64,000 bases of DNA from Septoria linicola (GCA_024114885.1 CP099427.1:186001-250000); one strand, 5' to 3'; positions 31,892 to 43,486 are shown, counted from the stretch's first letter. The notes: a model not told the origin generated them from the letters alone. Program-made: numbers and translations.

Positions 31892-33368
31892 TCAATCATA
31901 CCAAATCGCATTCATCCCAAACCCAGGCTCCTTGATATCCAAATGCGCCACTCTCCCCAAAAACTCATCTTTCCACCTATAAACCTCTACAAACCCCTTC
32001 TCATCATCACACAGCGCCACCCACTCATCACTCCACGGGAACGGACTCACAGCGTTCGAATGTCCTCCACTCGTCGGCGTGGGGTTCAAACAGATCTGTC
32101 TCTCAATGTTCCCGTTCTTGCCGAGCTTGAAAGCTGCGATGTAGCCTGTCAGAGACGGAGAGTTGGAGCGAGACGTGGCGAAGAGGTATTCTCCGGATGA
32201 GGATCGGAAGACGACGTCGCTGCGGTACATTTTTGGAAAGGAGGCATCCATCCCAGGAGGGATGAGGGGGTATGTTTGCCCTGTGAAGGTGGGGAGGTGT
32301 GTTTCAGGGTCGATCGAGTAGACGCAGAGGCGGTTGCCGGCTTCCATGAGGGCGTAGAGATATTTGTCGTTGGGGGATATCTCAACCCAGCGAGGGTGGT
32401 CGTTTGATGCAGGGGCTTCGATGCTTCCGGCCAGTTCTAGCAATCCGTTGGGAAGTTTCTTGTGCGTCCAAATTCTGTTGGACCACATGTCGGCGGAGTA
32501 GAGGTAGGATTCGGAGGAGTTGAAGACCATGCCGTGGATTGCGGAGCGCTCGTCTAGAGGTGCGTTTTGGATGTTTTTGTCCAAGGCGCCGGTGGAAGCG
32601 TCGACGGAGTGGACGTTGAGAAAGCCTGCGTGGTCGTAGAAAGGGTTGCCGTAGACGCAGTAAGGAGGTTGTTGGGCGGCGAGAACGAAGATCGCGCGAG
32701 TCTTGGTGTCCGAATCGTTGGCACGGGCTGATATTTGATCGGTCAGATGCTGGGTAATAGTCTCACGGAATTATAAAGCAAGAATGAAAGGGAGGAAACT
32801 CACGATGCCCACCCATGGGTATAGATATGCTATGGGTGATTTCCGACGGCGAGGCAACGCTGTAAGAGCCCCATTTCTTCATGCCAGCGCCATAGATGTT
32901 CTTCCGCGCATGCTGATAATTTCAGCATTAGCTACATTTCCACTGAAAAGTGTCTTGTGAAGTTGTCGAGCATACATCAAATGTCATCCAAGATATGGGC
33001 TGGTCTTCAGGGATTTCTGTTCGCTTGACGAGCTCGAGTGTGAGCTTCTCATCGTCGAAGGCTACGGTAAAGATTGCTCCTGGCGGAGTCCTGTATCTTT
33101 GGCTTTAGTACTTGCATAGCACGATCTTCGCCTCGTTCCAGCTGCTCAGGCATATATGTGGGCGTGATATTGGCCATCTTTGTTCATATTCGGAGGTCTT
33201 TCCTGCCAGCTGCGCTTGTTATGTCTCGTCCGATGCTTCTCGTCTCCTCTGCCATATGCTACTTACAGATGCCAGCAGGGCTGTCGTACATGTCGATCTG
33301 TTCCTCTACCGCTCATACAGAGAAGAAATGCTCACATACCATGTCCCGATCATAAGATGATGCTTCAT
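31892..33368 (-). CDS. Carboxy-cis,cis-muconate cyclase (3-carboxymuconate lactonizing enzyme)
   Basis: Four exons on the minus strand, in coding order: 33368-33340, 33090-32976, 32912-32804 and 32727-31892. They give 363 codons (362 aa). Introns are 249, 63 and 76 nt with GTATGT, GTATGC and GTGAGT donors. The protein begins MKHHLMIGTWTPPGAIFTVAFDDEKLTL and contains DHPRWVEISPNDKYLYALMEAGNRLCVYSID and GGHSNAVSPF, the repeat signatures of the seven-bladed propeller lactonase family. Fungal members cyclise 3-carboxy-cis,cis-muconate to 3-carboxymuconolactone in the protocatechuate branch of the beta-ketoadipate pathway (aromatic catabolism). Length matches the family (about 360-370 aa). The first exon is only 29 nt, and its 249-nt intron is long for this window. 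The rest of the pathway is not nearby. Confidence 0.9.
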
Positions 33369-33914
33369 CCTGCCTGCCGAACCTGTACTGAAATGTCGAG
33401 AAATGAATGGTCTTGTGGCAACACGCAAAGGATATCGAAACATCAAGAACCTACAAACAACGTCCCAGCTGTACCTAAGTGTAGATATAGCATTGGGTAA
33501 TATCTTAGCCGTGATTGATGGCCGAAGAACAAGACAGCGGCGAAGTCGGGCCTCTCTCCACACCCACGAGCGCCAAAAAGTGCCAATGCACGCGATGCGC
33601 ACGAGCCTTGATTGAAGATTTTGAGTTTCAGGGTCCTGCAGCTGAGCTCCCTCTCCCAGCCTCTTCTTCGTGAGTCTCTCTCTGGCTCGGCCATGTCTCT
33701 GTTCGAACGACCTGATTGACTTGTGATTACTGCCGTCGAGAAGTGAAAGTGCTGTCTTCTTCACATCGACATCCACGCCAAACCTTCTCACTAACCAAAA
33801 GATCTTTCCTGGTCACGCACGATCGCCGACAAGGTCCAGCCTGGCTCTCAACGTGTAACAGCGCCATTGGACAATAATCACCAACCACGCACAGCACGAC
33901 CACTGCTACCCACA
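33369..33914. other. Divergent promoter region between the cyclase and a Gly-rich protein gene
   Basis: A 161-codon minus-strand frame (33306-33791) includes the first exon of the cyclase gene but the rest of it is not family-like. Both neighbouring promoters should lie here. No clear regulatory motif was found. Confidence 0.5.
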
Positions 33915-34595
33915 ATGGGCCTCTTCGACAACTCTGGAGGTAAATCCTACTACTCCAGCACCAGCGAAGCCTTCCTCAACCCCAACGCCGGCCACGGCAG
34001 CTCCTCACGGCGCGGCGTCTCGCCCGCCCGCTCCACGCGCAGCGTGAAAACCGGCGCCAGCGGTGGCTACTCCGTGCGACCCAGCGCATCCAATCCGCAC
34101 TCGCGCCCACAATACGCCCGAAGCGCAAGCGGCAGCATCTTTGGAAATTGGGGCGGCGGCGGTGGCAGCAGTAACTATGGCGGTAGCAGCTCGAGGGGGA
34201 TTTTCAGTTCTGGCGGTGGGAGCGGGAGCTCGTATTATAAGAGACGGCCGAGGGATGGGTATATTAGTTATCTGATGCATAAGCTGCAGAGGATGATTAA
34301 GGAGTTGTGGGTCTATGCGAGGAGACATCCTGTGAAAGCGTTTTTCGCGGTGGTCGTGCCGTTGTTGAGTGCTGGGGGCGCCATTGGGGGTTTGCTGAAG
34401 CAATTTGGTATTCGCATGCCCTTAGGAATGGGAGGGAGTAGCTCGAGGAGTTACGGAGGAAGTGGAGGGTATTATGGGTCAAAAGGCTATGGCAGTGATA
34501 GCTCTAGCTGGATGGACGCGCTCGGAGGAGGTGGTGGAGGTGGGATGTTGGGTCAGGCAGGCAGTTTACTGTCTGTCGCCAAGATGTTCATGTAA
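33915..34595 (+). CDS. Gly/Ser-rich protein with one membrane segment
   Basis: 226 aa from the ATG at 33915 (cccacaATGGGC, the better context); an in-frame ATG lies 16 codons earlier at 33867. Residues 1-110 are Ser/Gly/Arg-rich and probably disordered, with poly-Gly GGGGGSSNYGG. A central block RDGYISYLMHKLQRMIKELWVYARRHPVKAFFAVVVPLLSAGGAIGGLLKQFGI combines a basic amphipathic helix with a hydrophobic segment of about 20 residues, suggesting a single membrane anchor. The C-terminus is again Gly/Tyr/Ser-rich and ends in a hydrophobic helix. Similar proteins of unknown function seem to exist in other ascomycetes (from memory, unverified). No function is assigned. Confidence 0.7.
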   Translation: MGLFDNSGGKSYYSSTSEAFLNPNAGHGSSSRRGVSPARSTRSVKTGASGGYSVRPSASNPHSRPQYARSASGSIFGNWGGGGGSSNYGGSSSRGIFSSGGGSGSSYYKRRPRDGYISYLMHKLQRMIKELWVYARRHPVKAFFAVVVPLLSAGGAIGGLLKQFGIRMPLGMGGSSSRSYGGSGGYYGSKGYGSDSSSWMDALGGGGGGGMLGQAGSLLSVAKMFM

Positions 34596-35773
34596 GACGA
34601 TGAAGATGATGAGGACAGTCTGCACAGAGCAACTGGTCAAGTGTTTCAGGAGTACGGATTTATGGGACTATGATATTGATGAGAGTTTGGATATATGACA
34701 GGACAAGCGCAAGCTTGGGGTGGGCAGGCATATGCGGAGAATGTATGCGGATACCCTTCGTCTTCAGGCTTGATACTACGAGACAGAAATGAAATTAAGT
34801 TCAAGTGAAGAGCGCTTCCCGTGCTTCCTCTTCAACCAATTCTCGGGATCCAGACCATGCTGGCTGTAGTGAAGACTCAGCACTTGTCTCTCTTCTGGCT
34901 GCACCGCTCTGAAGAATTGCGAGAAGCAGCGGCGCGGCGTAGCCAGACACTTATTGACCGATTGTGCATTGAGAACAGAGGCAGAGTAGCAAGCGGTGCA
35001 AGCGACTCAAGCTCTGTGTATATCCTACGCTTACCACTTCCCGTTCCTCCCATTGCCATCAGTCCAGCAGGTTGGAATTGGAGTTCACGATCTGGAGATA
35101 TCGGACATGATCGAAGTCACATACTCGCACATTGTTGAGAACTATTAGCGGTTGAGCATGTAGTCAATGTCTCCGACATCGCGTAAACACTGCAAGGCGC
35201 CGCATACAATTGCGGGCATGCATAAAGAGACATGCAAATGGAGAGACAAGTAATGATCAATCTTTCATCTCGAGAGAAGCTATCACAAGATATCTTTGGT
35301 CTGACACGCCTGAAGTCGGTCCAACATCTTGCTCTCACTCTCCTCTATTCCTCTCTACACTGTAATTGCACTGCTCACTGGGGTATCCAAAATTCATCTC
35401 CATGCATCTCAAATGCAGTATAGTAATCACCCATCTCCACCACAACCTCTTCTGTACATTGACAATCTATTATTATTTCACTATTGCGAGTTTTCCGAGC
35501 CACGGTCTCATTCCTGTGGTCCCAAACACAATAGTCGCAGACTCCACCAGCCGGCTGCGCATCCCGCTTCCACAGCTCTCAAGGGAAATCGCAACCACCC
35601 CTTTCGGCACGGCCGAAGTGGTCGCTCGGTGCACCCGACAGGAAGTGCAAATTTTGTGCTGCAATGCCCTGCATGTTCTGTGCTTCGCAGCCATCTCCGA
35701 AGACAATACTGGTCATGCTGCATTATTGGTCATCATCGTCATCGTCACGCTTTGTCAAATCCTTGCTTCGCGA
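34596..35773. other. Convergent intergenic region
   Basis: This lies between the Gly-rich protein gene (+) and the histidine kinase gene (-). A 207-codon plus frame at 35366-35989 and a 185-codon frame at 35329-35886 overlap the 3' end of the kinase and look like shadows. No RNA gene or repeat was seen. Confidence 0.45.
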
Positions 35774-38638
35774 TTATGGCGCCCCGAGGCTCGGGGCTGC
35801 ATCCGACACGTCTCCAGATTTCTGCGTTGCGCAGTATTCCAGTATCAATCTCTGCAAGTCGAGCATCTTGTACGGCTTCGTCATGAAGCCTTTCATGCCA
35901 ACCTCCGCAGCTCGCTCCAGAGCACCATCTGTCACATCGGCCGTGACAGCAAGGACCGTAGGCTTGTCCTGTTCGCGCATCCCAGGTAGATTCAGTATGC
36001 GCTCTGTAGCTTCGTAGCCATCCATGAGTGGCATCCAAAGATCCATGAGAACGACGTCAACATGTGGCTTTGATGGCTGTGGTTTGTGCATGAGATTATC
36101 CATCTGTCGCACGGCTTCAGTTCCATCGTGTGCTTCATAGATGTTCCTGTAGCCGAACTTTCCGAGCATGCTGACGAGGAGCTTGCGATTGATTTTGTTG
36201 TCTTCGGCGACGAGGAAAGTCAGAGGATACTTCTTGGCTAGATCGCGGTCGATGGCAGGTTGTGCTATCGATTTGCGAACGCGTTGGCGAGGCTGAGGCT
36301 GATCTATCGCTGGAGTTGACGTAGTAGTGGGCGACGTAGCGGGTGACGAGCTGTCGCTTTCGGGTGTGATCGCAGCATCGGGTAGAGTCATGTTGACGAT
36401 CTTCGAACGCGGTGAAGGAGGCGTGTCAGGCAGTTTCAGGTGCGACCCTTTCTGACTGTAGAACTTCGATCCTCCTCCCACTACATCGTGCAGCGCACGC
36501 GACAGTCTGCGAGGGCTGCTCGGCGCTGCAGGTGGGGGCCTGATATGAGGTGGTTCTCCGTTCGCAAGTTCTGCTTGCCGAGGCAATGGCGATGAGAATG
36601 GTGACCCAGGTCTGCTGATAGTTTCTCCTGCGTGCAGAGGTATTTTGAGCTCGAACTCCGATCCATGGTCTGGACCTTCAGTTTGGGCCTTTGTGCAGTT
36701 CAGGTCACCCCCAAGCTTTCTTGCAATGCCCTTTGCGACCAATAGACCCAGACCAAGACCGTCACTTGATCGAGTGATGGAACCATTCTGCTGCGAGAAA
36801 GGCTTGAAAAGGTGGGGCAAGAAAGCTGCTGGTATGCCAGGCCCATTGTCAGAGATTCTAATCGATATGAAGCGATGAGTCTTGCTCATCTTCGCAGCGA
36901 CTCGGATGCGCCCATCCCTCTTGTCAGTAAACTTCAACGCATTCAAAAAGACGCACGAGATCAGCTTGCTGAGATCTTTCTCGTCGATGAACATCGTCGT
37001 TGGGACTGCGGGATCAATGCTCCACTCAATCATCGTCTGTCCAAAAGTGCCATCTGATCCTCTGTTGCGCACCTCGATCAATTCGCCAGTGTCAGTATCC
37101 TGAGACGAGGTAGAGTCCGGTCGCCCTCCGACCTTTAATCCCTCATTAATCACGTACTGAATGAGCTCACGGAGGCCAGTGTGTCGAAGCCCCGGTGCGA
37201 TAATTCGACTAGAAGAAGGTGCGCTACCACTAGCAAGAACGGCATCGTTCATGGTGGGAGCGTCCATTGGCAAGGCACCGACTTCACACAGCTTCTGCAC
37301 ATCTTCAGCCTCTTGAAGGCCATCCTTGACTTCCTGACTGTCCCCGGCGCAGCGAGCACATGATGATGGAGTTCGTGTAAGTTTCGGTATTTTGTTGGCA
37401 TGCGTACTGGCGTTGCTTGTTGCTCGGGATCCAGACCCGAAGGCATCATCTCGTCGGCGCTTGTTGGATCGATGGAAGGGTAAGTTACTACCGGCTACGA
37501 GGATGTCAGGTCTCTTATCGGCTGTTGCTGAGTAAGGCGAGAAGGGCTCGCTCGGCTCTTCAAGGAGATGGGCAGGCGCGTCAGGCAGGGCCATGTCCAT
37601 ATCATATGCGTGGACGACATTGTCAGCAGCCTCGACAGCTCTGCGCGAGCTGTCTTGCACTGTCTCGATGTTCTGCTTCAATTGCTCAAACACTTCCTTC
37701 ATTGCCAGGTCGCCCGAGGAGTCCACACACTCTTCTACAGTGGTGTACATGACATCTAGCATGCCAACAATGCCTTGCATTGGCGTGCGAAGTTCGTGAG
37801 ACAAGCTGCCGGCGTACGGTCTCAGTGATTGCGCAACTGTCACTGCATCATGAGGAATAACGCGGCTCTTTTCCGGGATCACTGGCTTAGCTTGAGCGAT
37901 GAAGTTGGCGCCCTCCAGAAACCTTGCGCTGATCATGTCTTCTAGTGAGTGCATGAGCATCTCAATAGAGGCCCACGACAGCTGCCTCTGTGCTGCTCGC
38001 TCGACGGACCACATTGCTCCGAAGTGGCCAAAGCACTTTCCCTCATCAAATAACGGAAGTGCCATGTATGCTTCGCAAGGCGTAGGCAGTTCATTCGGAT
38101 TGTTCGTAATGAAGTCGCCGAGTCGTTCCGGAATCACAAACACCTTGTCGTGGCGCATGTATGCGCAAGGACAGCCATAAGCGTGGAATTTGGTAGACTT
38201 CACGGTATTCTTGGAGCCGTCATTCGCGTGGTAGTGTAGAGCGGCTGCCATAATGCAAGATCCAGGCTCGCCGATGGGAGGCATCTCTACAGGCACTTCT
38301 TGCTCATCTACCAGGACTCTCTTCATGACGAAGCAGATGTCTGCACCTAGGAGTTGCGACATGCCCTCTGTTACCGCCGCCCAGAAGTCGTCCTGTGGAA
38401 GCTGTCGCAGTTCTCTCTTCAGCGCTATCAATCGTTCCAGAGCATTGCTTTCGGCATTAGAGTACCATCGGCCAGTTTCCTCCTTGAATCCAGCATCACC
38501 ATGCTGGAGTACGCTTTGGGTGCCATGATTAGGAAAGCATATAGTCTGTCGCTCCATGACAGGCTCCCCACCACTGCTCATTCCTAGCACTCTCTGCTCA
38601 CGTCCACGGCCAAATTTGCTGCAACCATCGAACCTCAC
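35774..38638 (-). CDS. Hybrid histidine kinase with GAF sensor and receiver domain
   Basis: A single exon encodes 954 aa (first ATG; Met20 at 38581 is an alternative). A GAF-like sensor spans about residues 70-240 (HAYGCPCAYMRHDKVFVIPE, then PCEAYMALPLFDEGKCFGHFGAMWS). The HisKA box SLSHELRTPMQGIVG holds phospho-acceptor His281. A disordered linker of about 200 residues precedes the ATPase domain (about 500-690) with FLNALKFTDK, DNGPGIP and GLGLGLLVAKGIARKLGG. A second linker leads to a receiver domain (about 810-935) with phospho-acceptor Asp866 in LMDLWMPLMDG and a conserved TKPY lysine. All phosphorelay residues are present. There is no transmembrane segment, so it is probably a soluble sensor feeding the Ypd1-type relay (inference). 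The ligand is unknown. Confidence 0.9.
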   Translation of the reverse strand: MRFDGCSKFGRGREQRVLGMSSGGEPVMERQTICFPNHGTQSVLQHGDAGFKEETGRWYSNAESNALERLIALKRELRQLPQDDFWAAVTEGMSQLLGADICFVMKRVLVDEQEVPVEMPPIGEPGSCIMAAALHYHANDGSKNTVKSTKFHAYGCPCAYMRHDKVFVIPERLGDFITNNPNELPTPCEAYMALPLFDEGKCFGHFGAMWSVERAAQRQLSWASIEMLMHSLEDMISARFLEGANFIAQAKPVIPEKSRVIPHDAVTVAQSLRPYAGSLSHELRTPMQGIVGMLDVMYTTVEECVDSSGDLAMKEVFEQLKQNIETVQDSSRRAVEAADNVVHAYDMDMALPDAPAHLLEEPSEPFSPYSATADKRPDILVAGSNLPFHRSNKRRRDDAFGSGSRATSNASTHANKIPKLTRTPSSCARCAGDSQEVKDGLQEAEDVQKLCEVGALPMDAPTMNDAVLASGSAPSSSRIIAPGLRHTGLRELIQYVINEGLKVGGRPDSTSSQDTDTGELIEVRNRGSDGTFGQTMIEWSIDPAVPTTMFIDEKDLSKLISCVFLNALKFTDKRDGRIRVAAKMSKTHRFISIRISDNGPGIPAAFLPHLFKPFSQQNGSITRSSDGLGLGLLVAKGIARKLGGDLNCTKAQTEGPDHGSEFELKIPLHAGETISRPGSPFSSPLPRQAELANGEPPHIRPPPAAPSSPRRLSRALHDVVGGGSKFYSQKGSHLKLPDTPPSPRSKIVNMTLPDAAITPESDSSSPATSPTTTSTPAIDQPQPRQRVRKSIAQPAIDRDLAKKYPLTFLVAEDNKINRKLLVSMLGKFGYRNIYEAHDGTEAVRQMDNLMHKPQPSKPHVDVVLMDLWMPLMDGYEATERILNLPGMREQDKPTVLAVTADVTDGALERAAEVGMKGFMTKPYKMLDLQRLILEYCATQKSGDVSDAAPSLGAP

Positions 38639-41600
38639 GACAGGCCTGGAATCCGTGAGATAGCTCTATCTGTCAGGATCCGGTCCTGATATGCAACCGC
38701 TGAATAGTGGGTGGCGATTGTTGGGGACCGTCGTGTTAGTAGTGTGTGACCTGCAGCTCAAGGATCACAAACAAAGGAACTCGAATTTCCAAGAGGTCCC
38801 AGCGAGGTGGTCACGTCGCCTGCGGATTCTTCGGACGCTGCGCACAGTACACGGGGAAGATCTGCGCAATCGGGTCTGCAGCGCCAGACGGTAAATGCGT
38901 CGCCGAAGACGCGGTTGCTCACACGGTATGGTCGTGAAGTGGATTTGTGTGTCGTGAATTCCGGTATGAACAGCTGCAAGGATGGAGAGATGCGGTTGCT
39001 AGTATCTAGCAGCCGAACCATCGATTCTGCATCCTTCAGACGATGTAACATGTTACCTGTTAGCTTTCTGAGGCGTTCAGCTGGAGTCCAGACTGTGTTC
39101 GAAATCGGCATCGGCACGCTGGGCACTGGGCAAATGGCTGTTAGCGCATTGTGATCCACAGTTTCTTTCGTCGATCCCTTCCACCATGTCTCGCATCTCG
39201 CGTGCTTGAACATCCCGTTCTTGCCTCGCCCTGCATTCACATGCTCACATCCTGTTTTCTTGCTGCCTGCTCAAGCACTGTTAGCACTTTACCTGAGGCC
39301 AGAGTTGTTTCTGATCGATGGCCAGATTCCAAGCCTCCGTAGAACTACGTCATCAGCAGCAAGGTTGCACTGCTCCACTGCGGCTGCAGCACAGCGTCGA
39401 CGCCGCTTCCGAGCGTCCTTCTGCGACCAGTCTGGTCTGTGGAAGGATAAGCTCGATGGCTGGAACTCTCGCCTGTGGATTTCGCGCGCCGAAATGGGGC
39501 AGCTGCTGACTGATTCTTCTCGGACGTTTCTGGCCGCATTTCTGTTATCGCATTATTGTCGGTGCCTGTCCGACCGCAAATTCGCGGTTCCATGATCACG
39601 TCGACTGTCCTGCTCTGTGTTTAGATGAGCGTCTTCATGATCTCGTCTACTGCGCGGATGGTCGGAGTCGCCCAAGAGTACCAGTCGGACTGGCCTGATC
39701 TGGACACTGCTGATCATCATAGGGTTCACCCCTTGCCGACCTCTTCGCCTTTTCTGGACCACTATTCCTGGAGCCGCGAACGCACGTGAACTCGAGGTTT
39801 GGAATACAACCAGATCTCACACTCGCGGATGTCTCATGACGGTGACAGAGTTGTAAAGTGTTCTTTGGTTTGATGTTGATGTTGTTAACACTGTGCTCGT
39901 CCACTATCGCATGCAGTCACTATGTTTGGTACCTTCTTTACGATGTTCTGTTGTCGCCAAGCTTGTTGCCTCCGACTTTCGAGGTGTCTGCAACGTATCT
40001 CCTTCCTCTTCCATCACAAGTGCAATGATGCGAAGCCGCATTTACCATTGGCAGTCGCGGGCGATCACATGCACACGAATGCTGGCCGCACAGATTGCGA
40101 GAACAGCATCATAGCGGTCTACAAGAAGCGTCGGTTGTCACACGAATGAGTGTGCTGCGAGTGCCCGAGACAATCAGTGATTCAAAACTGATAGCAAGCG
40201 TCGGAAACAAGGCTGTTGCGAAGAGCTGCATCATTCGACGTGCAGTTCGGTCACGGCACGGCACTCACTGGTTGTCAGCTCACGGCCAGTTCGCATGAAG
40301 CTTTTGCGCGCGCCGCTGGTACTGCCAATAACCAGGCACTGCGAACAGAGTCTCTGAGCTGCAGCCGCGACCGTTCCGGGTTTTGCTCATTGACACCTGC
40401 GCCTCTGCCTAAATGCAAACTTGCTTTATAGCAAGAGCAGCACCTGGTTCCAACCATGCTGTCAAGACAGCGAATCTAGACGGAGGTACCGCCGACGCCG
40501 AGACACAGCTGTGCAGTGAGTACATCACTTCACTTCTCGATGGTGGGGTCCCGAGCAAAACCCGTACATGGCACGGCCCGATCTTCTCATGGACTGATCT
40601 CGACCTGCTGAATCTGCTTCACGAACAGGATAGCACTGAAAGCGTGGTCAAATGGAGATGACTACACGCCCGATCCCTACATGTAATGGGTCTGGTGGCG
40701 CGTCCTCAAGGATCGAGCAACGCATTGTTATCTGTTTGAGAGCACATCCAAAGATTGTAAGTTCAATGACTTTGTGTTCTAGGCCGACGCCCTTCATCAG
40801 CCTCACACGGGTGGTCTTGAGACGCTGAGCAATGAGCGTCGTATTGCGGTTCCGTTTTGCAGCAGTCTCGACTTCGGAACAGCCAGCAATCTGCTCTCGT
40901 CAGTAGTCGTCGCATATCCAATAACAATCAAGCTGGCCATGGAACAAGTATTCCAACCAAGAACACACGAAGTTTTGCGTGCCTACTAACCATCACAGGT
41001 CTTGAAATGATATCCTTCCATTCCACGACGCCAGACTGCCAAGTACTTCTCATTCGCAGTGACTGGTATGCTCAGCTCATGGGCGTTGTGCCTGCTGCAA
41101 AAACGCGTGGTCTAGAGCACGACTGTGGCTACATCAGAAACGCCAAATACCGGCATGACACGCAGAACATTTGCACGACGCTGGGGATGCAAGGTCTGTC
41201 TCGCCAGCATTCACCCACGTGGACGTTGTGTGCCGCTGTCATCAGCAAATTCGCGATTGTGCAAGTTCTCGCGACTGTTGGCTGGTGGGCTGGCCCGTCT
41301 TTCAAGGTGGACAGTTGGTCTTGATGCAAGAAACACGGCAACAAGCCTCTGCAGGATTGTGGCTTGATTCTCGAACGTCAGGACTTCAGGCTGAAGTGTT
41401 TCATCAGTATTAGCTCTTTGCCATCAGAGATGGTTCGATCCTAATCATTAGTCGCGCGCAAGGCGATGTCCTTGCTATGACTGCTCTGCTGAACCCTCCA
41501 CGCACAGAAGGCTCTTGGGACGATCAAGGCTAGTGCATGACTTCAGCGAGGCTTGAGTCTGGACTGCTAACAGCACAGCTGGACCTTGTGAAGATGGATG

Positions 41601-42049
41601 AGTTATGCCGGCCAACAGCTGGCCTGGCCTACCACTACGCGTTGCTCTCTATCTTTTCCATTTGTGCGCAGCGGAGATGAGATCGCTGACGGGCCTCTGG
41701 GTCCCATGGCAGGGCGGCCACATACGCGAATCACGCGCCCAGTCATGCAAGCCGTCCATGCTCTCCATCTCAAAATTCATCCTCGCTCCAGACAACAAAC
41801 ACGCGAGAACCGTCCTGGCAAGGCGGCTCCGCAATACCAACGAGACACGGTGCTGCGTTCATATAGCGTTCCCCGTGCTGCTGCAAAAGATCTGTGTGCA
41901 TTGCTGGCTCTAAGAATGTAATTTGCATTTGTGCTCTGAGCACCTGGTGAATCCGATTGACGGCTCTATGCTGTAGGTTGTAAACATCTCTCACACATCT
42001 TCATTATCACCAGCTTCTCGTTATTTCTCCGCAGTCGCACTACTTGCGA
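38639..42049. other. 3.4-kb gene-poor interval
   Basis: There are numerous frames below 160 codons on both strands with no recognisable domain, and none could be joined into a convincing spliced gene. The stretch beside 38638 should contain the kinase promoter. A low-expression or diverged gene, or an old relic, remains possible. Confidence 0.4.
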
Positions 42050-43486
42050 CTAATAGATGCCGGGTATCATCGTGTAGGGCACGGCACGGCAGTACTCATC
42101 CCACTTCTCACCGTACTTGGCGCGGCATCGGCGCTCGTCGCGTCTGGCTCTGTGAACAAGCAGAATGGTCATGTAGAAGAAGTATGACCACGGCAGAATG
42201 GCATCAAAGCCGCAAGTCGCACAGTAGGCAAAGCACTGTGCAGATCGTTAGCTGCGAGAAACGAAAAGGCTCAATATTCACAAACTTACCCCAGCAAGAT
42301 CTGCAAGATAGTTGGAGTGTCTTGCTACGCCCCACCAGCCCGAAGTGAGCAGCAGACTAGTGTGTTCCTTGCCATCGCTTGTGCGATACTTGCACCGAAT
42401 GAATTCGGCTGGCCGTCCCCAGATACGAGCCTCGCCTTGCTTGGCGCGGACGTGATCGCGCTGATGGTTTGCAGAACGGAAAATGCCATATCCAATGAAG
42501 CCAAGAGCCAGGATTGCAGCTGCCGAACCTCTGGTGATGTGCGTTGGGTATCGAGCGAGATACTGTGCCTGCAAGGTGTAGAATGTTGGCAAGAATGTGG
42601 TGTCGCCCCAAGCCAACATGAATCCGAAGTGATCGTGGCTGATGTCGATGGTCCTGGTGTACCAGCTCTCGTTGCAGAAGAAGTCCACCACATACAATGC
42701 TTGCAAGATGTTCACAACCAACATCGAGTCTGTGACATATCCGAAAGTCTGATATTGGTACGCTGCCCAGGACAAGTTGATCAGAGTCCAAGCTACAATT
42801 CCAGGTCGACCGTTGTGGAAGAATTTGAAGTCCCAATAAGAGCCAAATCGTGGGTTGAGCTCGACTCCGGCCCAGAAGTCGTAGATCCAGCTGCCGCTCA
42901 GCTTGCGATCTTCCGGGTGCGAAGGGAACAGGTGTCCTTTGACTTGCGCGAGGATTGCCAAAACAAATCCGTACACGTTCATAGCCACAAGCAGGCCTTC
43001 CCAGTTTCGGGCAATGATAGCGGGGTCAATGTACCCGTAGTAAGAGCCACCGATGAAGAGAGCGTGGGTCAAGGTCCATGCCAGGAGTCCATTGGTCTTG
43101 TAATGCAACTGGTATCCAGCGGGAGTCTTCTGGCCAAAGCAAATCTCGCCAGGAAGAGCACCATAAAGGAAAGCCTGGAAAAGGAGCCACAGGGCGTATC
43201 CAGCAATCGTGGCCTGAGTTGGCTTCGGCAGATTGTGAAGTAAGTAAGGCACAGGGCCGTAATCCAGTGCAGCCTCAACAGCTTTAGGGAGAGCGCCGCC
43301 AAATTGCTCCAAGGCGACCCAATTCAAGATGCACAAAGTCGGGCAGCAGATGATGAGTGCCAGCACTCCCACTGTGCTCTCCCATTTGGCCTTGTTGCTG
43401 TGAGCACCCCATAGCACCGGCTTTGCGTTCTCCGGCACAATGGTCTCGAGCACTTTCTCCATGGCGGACGAGCGAGTACCCTTCAT
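42050..43486 (-). CDS. Sterol reductase of the ERG4/ERG24 superfamily, DHCR7-like
   Basis: Two exons (43486-42290, then 42235-42050), joined at a 54-nt intron with a GTAAGT donor, give 460 aa; Met9 is an alternative start. It is a multi-pass membrane protein with about eight hydrophobic segments. Key blocks are [20 protein letters not shown], then [15 protein letters not shown], then [41 protein letters not shown] and a final [29 protein letters not shown]. The [15 protein letters not shown] and [10 protein letters not shown] blocks match 7-dehydrocholesterol reductase (DHCR7, plant DWF5) better than I remember fungal ERG4 (delta-24(28)) or ERG24 (delta-14). These NADPH-dependent ER enzymes reduce sterol ring or side-chain double bonds. 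The bond reduced here is uncertain; delta-7 activity would be unusual for an ergosterol-making fungus. Confidence 0.87.

Noticed and set aside
35366..35989. 207-codon plus-strand frame near the histidine kinase end
   Set aside because: About 215 bp overlaps the kinase gene antisense, the sequence has no domain, and it is best read as a shadow frame.
42317..43243. 308-codon plus-strand frame inside the sterol reductase locus
   Set aside because: It is entirely antisense to a well-supported membrane enzyme gene and its translation has no family features.
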